A stretch of 64,000 bases of DNA, from contig OX031072.1 of assembly GCA_943736015.1 (NCBI GenBank), forward strand, positions 5,793,501 to 5,857,500. Direction: 5' to 3'. This document shows positions 49,801 to 61,800 of this stretch, one piece after another. Numbering within the stretch: the stretch's first letter is position 1; the number at the start of each line of letters is the position of its first letter. A model generated the notes under the pieces. The model was not told where the DNA came from, ran no database searches, and saw nothing but the letters and a program-made list of their open reading frames with translations. The translations under genes and the position numbers were made by a program. The stretch comes from Tridacna crocea. Taxonomy: Eukaryota > Mollusca > Bivalvia > Cardiida > Cardiidae.

Positions 49801-52800
49801 ACTCCTCCTAAACCGCCGGGCGAATTTGGACCAAACTTGGCTGGAATGTTCCTTGGGAGGTCCTCTAAAAACACTGTTCACAGAATTTGATTCCATCAAA
49901 AACTCTGGTTGCCATGGCAACCAAATGGAATTTTCTAGGGAATTCTTTATAAATCTTCTCCTCTGAAACCGCTGGTCAGATTTTGAAATAATTTCACAGG
50001 ATTGTTCCATGGGTGACCCTTTTCAAAAATTGTTCGTAAAATTTTGATCCGTCAAAAAATGTGGCTCTGGTGAATGGGGGCTACTTGCACTATACGGAAA
50101 TTAAGAAATTCTTTAAAAAATTCTTCTCTGAAACGGCTGGTCAGAATTTGAAATAATTTCACAGAGATGTTCCTTGAATGACCCTTTCCAAAACTTGTTT
50201 GTGAAATTGTGATCCATCAAGAAACACAGCTCTGGTGAATGGGGGCTACTTGCACTATAGGGAAATGAAGAAAATCTTAAAAATTCTTCTTCTCTGAAAC
50301 CGCTGGTCAGATTTTGAAATAATTTCACAGAAATGTTTCTTGGATGACCCTTTTTAAAAACTGTTTGTGAAATTTTGATCTGTCTAGAAACATGGCTCTG
50401 GTGAATGGGGGCTTCTTACACTTTTTGGCCATGAAGAAATTCTTTTTCTCTGAAACGGCTGATCAGATTTTGAAATAATTTCTCAGAAAATTAATGTTTC
50501 TTAGCTAATCCTTTTCAAAAATTGCTCTAGAAATTTTGATCCATCAAGAAACATGGCCCTGATGACTGAGGGCTATTTACACTATACAGACATGCAGAAA
50601 TTCTTAAAAATTCTTCTCTTTGATTACATTTTGAAAGAAATGGCTATGGTTCTCTCAGAAATTCAGGGGAGCGATCGTGGGCCATCTTGGCCCTCTTATT
50701 ATTTGTTAGTTCTTTACCACACTGTTCCGGCTTTTAACCACCCTGATAAAGAAGACTTTTGAAAAATTGTGGGAAGAAAAGGAAATGCTGGTAACCAGTA
50801 TTTTCTACCATTTCCCACAATGTTTTCTATTCTTCCAAATCTAAATTCCAATTTTCGAGTCACATTCATTTGTTGTCTTTATTTTGATTCTTTCAATTTT
50901 GTCAAGTCTAAAATTTTGTTGTTTAGTAAACAGTTGAGAGTGGAAGTGAATTGTTTTATTTTTTGTTTTGTTTGTTTTTTTTTTCAGAGGGAATACAGAT
51001 CATTCAGCCGCCATTACCCACCACTGTACAAGTAAACAGAACTGCTTTTATGTATTGTCAAGCCTCATATAACAGCATGGAATTTGATCTCATCTATGTG
51101 TGGAAATTTAACGGCCGACCCATTGATTATAACTTAAACCCAGAAATTATTGCAGTAAGTCTATTTCAGCAGATATACAGATTTATTTTGTTTATAGATG
51201 AACTATACTCTATGAAAAGGGGGTGTAACCGATTACCACACAATCCCTACTTTTGATGCCCCAGAGAAAGAAGCCTTTCGAAAACATTGTGGGAAAAAGA
51301 GAAAATGCTGGTAACCAGCATTTTCTCCTTTTCCCACAGTGTTTTCTACTCTTCACAAAACAAATTTCAATTTTTCAATCACCTTTATTTTATCGTCTCC
51401 AAATGCTTTAGATTTGGACCAGTCTAAAATTTTCTCGTGTGGTAAAGAGTTAACTCTTTACCAAACAATAAAATTACAGACTGGTCCAAATTGAAACCAT
51501 TTGCAGACAACAAAAGTCATGTGACTGAAAAATTGAAATTAGGTTTTGAAGGATAGATATCATTGTGGGAAAAGGAGAAAACATTTGCAGATGATATAAA
51601 AAATCTAACTCATATTTCAAATTTTGTTTTGAGAATGGTAGAGAACATTGTGGGAAAAGGAGAAAATGCTGGTTACCAGCATTTCCTCCTTTTCCAACAA
51701 TGTTATCAAAAGGCTTCTCTCTCGGGTTGTAAAAACCAGGGATTGTTTGGGAAAGAGTTCAAACATGGGAAAAGGAGAAAATGCTGGTAACCAACATTTT
51801 TATGCTCCCCGAAACATTTCGGGGGAGCATATAGGGTGCATACATTCATTCGTCCGTCTGTCCAAAGCCATTTCTCAACAACCCGCAGACCAAATTTTTA
51901 CGAAACTTCATATCTGACCTCCTTGGAACAACGCGCAAATACATCTTTCCCTGTTTCTCAATTTGAGCATATAGGGAACCAAATTATGGCCTACAAAGGG
52001 AAATTCAGACATTGATTTGCGTGAACTGTTGTCTCGGATAAGCCTGCTGCAGTCCTCGCAGGCTAATCTGAAACAACACTTTACGCTTTTTTTTTGTCAT
52101 TTTCTGTTTTGCAGAATTTTACTGAAGATCAAAATATAATGTAGTTGTAAAGTGCTGTCTGGGATAAGCCTCTGCGGACTGTGCAGGCTGATCTAAGATA
52201 ACACTTTAACCCCTTTACCACAAGACAAAATTTTAGACTGGTTCAAATTGAAAGCATTTGCAGACGACAAAATGAAGCTGACTGAAAAACTGAAATTTGT
52301 TCTGGGAAGGGCAGAAAACACTGTGGGAAAAGGAGAAAATGCTGGTTACCAGCTTTTTCTCCTTTTCCTACAGTGTTTTCAAAGGGCTTCTTTCTCAGGG
52401 GCGGCAAAAGTAGGGATTGTGTGGTAATGAGTTAAGCAAATACCTGAATGCCCCTTTTTGCGTGTTACAAGCCATTTTGCACTGCATTGATACACTTTTT
52501 TTCTGTTGTGTGTGATATCTATGTGTGATGCTTGTATTTGAGTCAGACCATTTTCAGATACTAGTCTATTAACCCTTTCCCAAACAACAAATTTTGGACC
52601 CTTCCAAACCGCAAGAATTTGTAGACAACAATTTTAGATTTGGAGAAAATGGCAGAAAGTTCTTTAAAAGGCTAGAAAACACTGTGGGAAAAGGAGAAAT
52701 TGCATGTTACGAGCAATTTCTCCTTTTCCCATAGTGTTTTCAAAAGACTTTTACTGCAGACACATAAAAACCAGGGCTTGTTTGGGAAAGGATTAAAAAA

Positions 52801-55800
52801 TCTTGTACAATATTTCAACTAGGGCATGCAGCAAAACAGTCCAGGTCTGTATATAACAAATGCACAGTATAAGCATATTGGTTTGTACGAATGTGAGGCC
52901 AGAACAACGCTACATTCTGTGTCAAGGTCAGCTCTTCTTAGTGTTGAAGGTCAGTTACGCTTTAACTTCTTTGTTTTATTTTCACATTGCAGGTCATGAG
53001 TGTGTATGTACTAAAAGTATTAACCCTGTACCATGTAATCCTATGTTATAACGACCCTAAGGAAAGTGCCTTTTGAAAAGGGAAAAGGAGGAAATGCTGG
53101 TAACCAGCATTTTCTTCTTTTTCCACAATGTTTTCTATCTGTCCCAAGGTGAATTTCTATTTTTGAGTCACAGTTATTCTGTCCAATGCAAAAAACTTTC
53201 GATTTGGGCAAATCTTAAAGTGTTTTTTTTTTATTTGGAAAAGATTACATGTAGTTTGATGAAGTTGGTTTTATTGAAAGTTTCAAAGGGTTTTATCCAC
53301 TTTCAGCAGTTTTGCTTGTGTACGTCCTTTGCAGTAATTGTCAGGTGTCGTCATACAGGGCTTATAACCTGGAATTCACAAGTTCGGAAACCGCAGCTTG
53401 ACCATTTCTTTAGAATGATTGATGATTGTCACTGTGAAAGAGTTATTTGCCTCTGTCCATCGATAAATGTTTTGATAATGGTTAACCCATTACCACACAA
53501 TCCCTACTTTTGACGCTCCTGAAAAAGAAGCCTTTTGAAAACACTGTGGGAAAAGGAGAAAATGCTGGTAACCAGCATTTTCTCCTTTTCCCACAATGTT
53601 TTCTACCCTTCACAAAACAAATTTCAATTTTTCATTCACTTTTCTTTTGTCGTCTGCAAATGCTTTCAATTTGGACCAGTCTAAAATTTTCTTGTGTGGT
53701 GATGAGTTAACTCTTTACCAAGCAATCGCTGAGATAGAAGCCTTGTGGGAAAAAGAGAAAATGCTGGATACCAGCATTTTCTATTTTTCCCATAATGTTT
53801 TCAAATGGCTTCTATCTTAGGGTCATCAAAAGTCGGCATTGTGTGATAAAAAAAGTCATGAGTGTTTGGTAAGGGTTATAGGGAAAGCTGCACGTGGCTT
53901 GTAAAGAGGATTGTGAGAAGTTTGGGTATAAGGAACTTCAGGAAAGCTTTGGTAAGTGCACTTGCCATAGCGATATAACTGATATAATGTTGAAAACAGC
54001 ATAAATCACACGTTTGAACAAACAAAGCAACAGTTTCCGATGTGTTCCTATCAGGTAATTGTTGATCAGTTTTCCAGTGACGAGACTGTAGATTCTGGCA
54101 AAAAACACCCTTTATATACAGTGATTACAGTATTTTATTGAAGTCTATTGCAGCTTGATCACAATTTTTTTTTTTTTATCTCTGTATTGAAAGCAGTTGT
54201 AGACATAAAATTTTAGTGTACATATCTAAAATAATGGTATTAGTATTCATCGGTTTACTTCCAAAACCTCATAACTACAGCTTGTTTCAACCTGTAGTTA
54301 CGACGTTTAGGAAGTAAACCGATGATTTTAAAAGACTGAAAATGTTTTGGGAAAAGGAGAAAATGCTGGTAACCAGCATTTTCTCCTTTTTCTAATATAT
54401 TTCCAAAAACCCTATTTCTCAAGACCATAAAAATATTGGATTGTTAGATAAAATGTTATTTTTGTATTTAATTCTATTTCAATTCAAACCAGGACCCCCT
54501 GACATGCCGGCAGGAGTGTACGCTGATGATAGCAGTATTACCGAAGAATCTGTGATGCTGATTTGGACCGTCACTGCAGAAATAAACCATGGTGCCCCAG
54601 TTACAGGTTATGACATTGAGGCCGAGACAAATTTCCACCCAGGTGTCTGGCAACTGGTTGCCTCAGGTAAACAGTTCAATTACTTACTGAAAGTGTAGTT
54701 TTTAGCTCTGCTGTTTTTTTTTTTTTTTTTTTAAAAAGACAAATTATTATATCCCCCACACAACAAAGTGGAGGGAGGTATATTGGAATTGCAATGGCTG
54801 TCCATCCATCCAGCCACCCGTAGACACAAATTTGTTTGGCGAAATACTCCGACAGTTTTTCAAATTTACACACACTGTCCCTATATCAATGAAGTTGTGT
54901 ATGTCTAATTTCTATGACCCTGCTGGGAATTGTTGTTGAATTACCTCCCCTTGAACTTTTTTCAACTCTTTACTCTTGTACTAAACCATTCTGCATTTTA
55001 TCACCAAGACCTGTTTTGTGACAAGGAGCTGGTGGGGGGTATGTTCATGTTTAGTGATTGCTCTTTTATCATAACCCTGGGTCCGTATTCACCAACGGTT
55101 GTTAAGAACGTTCTTGGGCTTATTCTTCAGAATTTTGTCAATGTGAAAGTAACAGAACTTCTGATTGGCTAAACCAATTGGTTTAGCCAATCAGAAGTCC
55201 TGTTACTTTCACAGTCAGAAAATCTTGAAGATTTAGACAAAAAAATGTTCTTAAGAATGGTTGGTGAATACGGACCCTGGTTTCATCATCATCTGTGTTG
55301 TCATGCCAAACTTGACATTGTGTAATATCTCTATTATTACTGAAAATAGCTACTTTAACCCATTACCACACAATCCTTACTTTTGACGCCCCTGAGAAAG
55401 AAGCCTTTAGAAAACATTGTGGGAAAAGGAGAAAATGCTGGTAACCAGCATTTTCTCCTTTTCCCACAATGTTTTCTACCCTTCACAAAACAAATTTCAA
55501 ATTTTCAGTCACCTTTATTTTGTCGTCTGCAAATGCTTTCAATTTGGACCAGTCTAAAATATTGTCGTTTGGTAATGGGTTAAACTTGGACAAGATGTTA
55601 ACTATCAAAAGAGGAGCTCATAAGATAGGGACAGGTAGCCATGGAGGTATTTTTGACACAGTTATGTCCCTTTTTCGACTTACAATTGTCACAAAAACTG
55701 GTCTGCTTCATTGTTTGCATGGTCATCTGTAGTGTTGTCATCGCGTGAATACTGTTACATTTTGTAATTATCTCTGTTATAATTGAAAATATGTACTTCA

Positions 55801-58800
55801 AATTTGGACTATTTGTCAACTATCAAAAGGGTAACCCATGCATACAACAGGGGTAGGTAACCATCAAGGTATTTTTGACACCATAATGCCTCATTTTTAT
55901 TTGGAATATTCATTGAAAATCAAACACTTGCAGCCAAGTATTGGCACCTGCATGTTTTGCTCTTGTTATACCCACAAAATGTTGAACCCTTACTGCAAAT
56001 AAGGAGCGTTAATAAATTTGAGGAAGGTTACTTTTGAAAACACTTGTAGAAAAGGAGAAAAAGCTAGTAACTAGCATTTTCTCTTTTTCCCACAAGGTTG
56101 ATAAAAACCATTTGAGCTTTATTTTATTTGTCTTCTGCAAATGTTTCGAAAAGTTTTGTCTTTTGGTAAAACGTTAAGCTGTTTCTTGCCGAATAACTTA
56201 AATAATACCTTCAAGTCGATAGTAAAATCCCCAAGGTTGCTATTTTTAGGTTATTTTGGGGATGATAAATATCTCCTTAACCCTTTACCACACAATCCCG
56301 ACTTTTGACGCCCCTGAGAAAGAAGCCTTTTGAAAACACTGTAGGAAAAGGAGAAAATGCTGGTAACCAGCATTTTCTCCTTTTCCCACAGTGTTTTCTT
56401 CCCTTCCCAGAACACATTTCAATTTTTCATTCACCTTTATTTTGTCGTATGCAAATGCTTTCAATTTGAACCAGTCTAGAATTTTGTCGTGTGGTAAAGA
56501 GTTAACCCTTTACCACACAATCCTGACTTTTAATGACCCTGAGATAGAAGCCTTTTGAATACATTGTGGGAAAAGGAGAAAATGCTGGTAACCAGCATTT
56601 TCTCCTTTTCCTACAATGTTTTCTACACTCCCAAAATCAAAAATCAATTTTTGATTCACATTTCATTTGTTGTCTGCAAATGCTTTCGATTTGGAGTAGT
56701 CCGAAATTTTGTTGTTTGGTAAAGAGTTAACGGACAGTGTAGATTAAAGATCAGACTGCATGTTCTCTGCAGTCTGATCTTGATCTACATTGTCCGTAAA
56801 AGGTCAGTGAGTCGAGCTTAGCAGCATAAGGGTTAATATAGACAGTTTTCATCGATTCTATCTCTTCTACATACAGATATTCCAGAGTACATCACTGTCA
56901 CAGAGGCCCAGAACAACAACAAGCGAGCAGACCAGAGGGCCATTGTTGTTCAGTCTCTCATACCCAACACCAGCTACAAGTTCCGAGTTCGAGCCATCAA
57001 CTTGTATGGCAGGGGACAGGAAGCCAGCAAACCATCATGTGAGTGCCTGTTTTCTATATTCCAGACTGGTAACCAGCATTATCTCCTTTTCCCATAATGT
57101 TTTATACCTATTTAACCCTTTACCACACAATGACAACTTTTGACGCCCTTAGGAAAGAAGCCTTTTGAAAACATTGTGGGAAAAGGAGAAAATGCTGGTA
57201 ACCAGCATTTTCTCCTTTTCCAACAAAGTTTTCTACCCTATCAAAGTAAAATTGTAGCATTGGAGCCACTTTGAAATTGTCGTCTGCAAATACTTTCAAT
57301 TTGGATAGGTCTAAAATTTTATTGTGTGGTAAAGGGTTAACCCTTTACTCCATAGATACTCATTTCTACACATTGCTTGTAGGAGCATTTGGAAAACATT
57401 GTGGCAAAAGGTGAAATTGCTCGTGACAAGCAATTTCACCTTTTGTCACAATGTTTTCTATGCTATCAAAAGGTGTCATTCGCACATAAGAAACAGCTTC
57501 ATCCTTGCTGTTATTTGGGTCAGTTAGAGATGCCATAGAAAAGCCTTATGGGGTAAAGGGTTAAAAACAGGTAAATTGTCCTCTGTGAATTCCATCAGTA
57601 AAGACCAGTTTGAAATTCTGCTGTGTGGTTAAAGGAATAATACGTGATTGTTTCAAAAATATTTGAAGCCATCTTGTAGAAGTTACCCCTTTACCACACA
57701 ATCCTGTTTTTATACAACCCTAAGGTAATGGCTTTTTAACCCTTTCCCAAACGACAAACTTTTGGACTAGACCAAATTGAAAGCATTTGCAGGCGACAAT
57801 TCAGCTCTCGCTGAAAAGATGATTTCTGTCTATGAGAGGGTAGAAAACATTGTGGGAAAAGGAGAATATGCTGGTTACCAGCATTTTCTCCTTTTCCCAC
57901 TATGTTTTCAAAAGGCTACTATTCCAGACCTGCAAAATCCAGGGATTGTTTGGGAAAGGGTTAAAACATCATGGGAAAAGGACAAAAGGTGGGAAACAAC
58001 ACTTTTTTTTTCCTTTTTTTCCACAATGTCAACTTCAACCCTTTAACAAACATCCAAATTTTAGACTGGTCCAAGTTGAAAGCACTTGCAGACGACAAAA
58101 TAAGAGTGACTGAAAATTCAAAATTTGTTTTGTGAAAGGTAGAAACAATATGGGAAATGTAGAAAATGCTGGTTACCAGCATTTTCTCCTTTTCCCACAA
58201 TGTTTTCAAAAGTCTTCCTTTTCAGGATCATTAAAAGTCAGGATTGTGTGGTAAAGAGTTAAAGACAATGCCTCTCAAATGAGCATCATTTAGCATGTTC
58301 AAATGCTTTTGATTTGAATGAATCTGAAAATTTGTATCCTGGTAAAATGTTGACAAAACTGTAGCTTGTTACATAATTTGCAATTGTACTGCCTTACTGT
58401 AAACCTAGTTTCTGTTGTGAGTTTGTCTGTCACCCTGTCTTTAGTTTGGAGCCTGTATTTTACAGCAAGTGTCAAGATTAGATCCAGACCGCCTGTAGTT
58501 GCACCAAGAAATGTGGGAGGAGGTGGAGGAAAAGTGGGAACTTTAACAGTGACCTGGGAGGTAAGTTAATGGAGGTATTTTAACCCTTTCCCAAACAATC
58601 CCTGGTTTTTACGGGTCTGAAATAGTAGCCTTTTGAAAACATTGTGGGAAAAGGAGAAAATGCTGATAACCAGCATTTTCTCCTTTTCCCACAATGTTTT
58701 CTACACTATCACAGACAGAAATCATCTTTTCAGCAAGAGTTGAATTGACGTCTCCAAATGCTTTCAATGTGGTCTAGTCCAAAAATTTGTCGTTTGGGAA

Positions 58801-61800
58801 AGAGTTAACCTTTTATCTTTGATGTTGTTGGTAAGCCATCATGAGCCTGTCACCTAATGCACAGTCTCAACTTTTAAAGATGCTGAAGCATAAGAAAGCC
58901 TTTAAGGTGTTGAAAAAGGAGATAATGCTGGTAACCAATCGTCGCCCCTTTTTCCACAATGTTCTCTAACCATTTGAAGACAAACCCATAACACAAGACA
59001 CATAAAACTATCCATCTTCAAATGCTTTCAAAATGGGCAAATCTAGAATTTTGTCATGCAGTAAAGAGGTTATCAATTATCTTTTTTTAGACACAGAGAA
59101 AGGATTTAACCCTTCACCATACAATCCCAACTTTTAATGACTGTGAGAAAGAATCCTTTTGAAAACATTATTGGAAAAAGAGAAAATGCTGGTAACCAAC
59201 ATTTTCTCCTTTTCCCACAATGTTTTCAACCCTATCAAAGGCAAATCCCACCATTTGAGCAGCATTTAAATTGTCATGTGCAAATGCTTTGAATTTGGAC
59301 AAGTCTAAAACTTTGCCGTTTGGTAAAGAGTTAACCCATTACCACGCAATCCCTACTTTTGACGACCCCGAGAAAGAAGCCTTTAGAAAACATTGTGGGA
59401 AAAGGAGAAAATGCTGGTGACCAGCATTTTCTCCTTTTCCCACAATGTTTTCTACCCTTCCCTACGCATATTTCAATTTTTCCTTAACATTTGTGTTTTC
59501 CTCAGCAAATGCTTTCAATTTGGACCAGTCTAAAATGTTCTCATGTGGTAAAGAGTTAAGAAAGGCTGATGGAAAAGAATTAAAATGCCGATTGATATGA
59601 GTATAAGGCATCTTTTGAGACCAAGACTTTAGAGGTGGACAAGTTTTCTTTATCTTACCATTAGAGGTGGACAAGTTTTCATCATTGCACCATTAGAGGT
59701 CGACAAGTTTCCTTCATTCCACCATTAGAGTGGACAAGTTTTCTTCATTCCACCATTAGAGTGGACAAGTTTTCTTCATCCCACCATTAGAGGTGGACAA
59801 GTTTTCTTCATCCCATTATTAGAGGTGGACATGTTTTCTTCATCCCACCATTAGAGTTTGACAAGTTTTTTTCATCCCACCATAAGAGGTGAACATGTTT
59901 TCTTCATCCCACCATTAGAGCTGTACAAGTTTTCTTCATCCCACCATTAGAGCTGGACAAGTTTTCTTCAAAAAGTGGGAAAGGGAACATTGTGGGAAAA
60001 GGAGAAAATGCTGGTCACCAGCATTTTTTTCTTTTCCCACAAAGATTTCAAAAACTGTCTTCTACAGGGTCTCACAAAGTCAAGATTCCGTAGTAAAGAG
60101 TTATGGATTATTTATGTTACTAAACTGGATGACTAGTCCATATTGTGGTAAAAAGATAAATACACATTCTCAGTCGGTAAAATGGATGCACATATCATAA
60201 TTTCAAAACTTTTTTTATCATGCTATTTTGAAAGAAAAGCAAGCAGTGCAGTTCCAAGGTATTGTGCAGTCTGATCTTGATCTTCACTGTCTGCATGAAT
60301 GATTAAATCATTGTTTTAACACAAAGGTTAAACCTTTACCCCATAAGGCATTTTTTCTGGTATCTCTAATGGACAGTAAATAACAGCAAGGATGAAGCCG
60401 TTTCTTATGTGTATATTACACCTTTTGATAGCATAGAAAACATTGTGACAAAAGGTGAAATTGCTCGTCACAAGCAATTTCTCCTTTTGCCACAATGTTT
60501 TCCAAAGGCTCCTACAAGCAATGTGTAGAAATGCGTAGCTATGGAGTAAAGGGTTAAGTAAACCGGTTACTAAAGTAATGTAGCAGTGTCGCTGTCTGTT
60601 AACAACATCATTTTGATATTTCACAGCCACTAGATATATCGGAACATTGTGGTCCTGGCTTGGGATATCATGTATACTGGAAGAAACTTGACGACAATAG
60701 GGACTGGAAAAGAGTAAGTTTTTAATATTTGATACTATTAGCTTGATGTCTTAACCCTTTACCCTTTACGCACAATGACGACTTTTGACGACATTTTGAA
60801 ACTTGTCTTTCTAAAACATAATGGGAAAAGGAGAAAATGCTGGTAACCAGCATTCTCTCCTTTTCCCACAATGTTTCTATCCTACCAATAAACAGTTGCA
60901 CCATTTGAGCCACATTGAAATTGTTGTCTGCAAATGCTTCCAATTTGGACAGAGCTAAAATATTTGTCGTCTAGTAAAAGGTTAAGTGTATGCTTATATG
61001 CCATTACCCATGTCAGAGCAAATTTAAAGTGGTCCAGAATTTTAAAGTTACATGTTAGGGCAATAGGCAATAAAAATGGAAAGTCAAAAACTGTTTGAAA
61101 ATCTCACCAACTATTTCAAGCAATAGATGGTCTTGCGTAGAGCTTTGATATTTGGTATGTGGCATCTCCTAGTGGACCTCTACCAAGTTTGTTTAAATCA
61201 TGCCCATGGGGTCAAAACTGGCCCCCGCCCCGGGGTCACAAGTTTGAACATAGGAACAAAGAAAGAAAATTTTAAAATTCTTCTTCTCTAAAACTAGAAG
61301 GCATAGAGCTATGATATTTGGCATGTAGCAATTCCTAGTGGATCTCTACCAAGTTTGTTCATATTATGCCCTTGGGGTCAAAACTGGCCCTGCCCCAGGG
61401 GATCACAGGTTCGAACATAGCAACAAAGAAGGAAAACTTTAGAAATCTTCTCTGAAACTTGAAGGTGCAGAGCTTTTATATTTGGTATGCAGAATCTTCT
61501 AGTGGACCTCTACCAAGTTCGGTCATATGATGTCCCTGGCATCAAAACTGGCCATGCCCCGGAGGTCGCAGGTTGAAACATAGGAACAAAGAAGGACAAT
61601 TTTAAATTTCTTTTTCTCTTAAACGGGAAGGTGTAGAGCTTTGATACTTGGTATGTAGCATCTTTGAGCGGACCTCTACCAAGTTTGTTCCAAGGATGCT
61701 GCTTTGGTTAAAACTGACCCAGCCACGCGGACCACAAGTTCGAACATAGGACAAAGAAGGAAAATTTAAAATTCTTCTTTGAAACTGGAAGGTTGACCAT

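Noticed and set aside
48834-50328. Minus-strand frames with repeated KLFQNLT..FREEEF peptides
   Set aside because: They come from the 168-bp tandem units of the AGCTCACCTGAGC repeats, and the repetition is of DNA, not of a protein domain.
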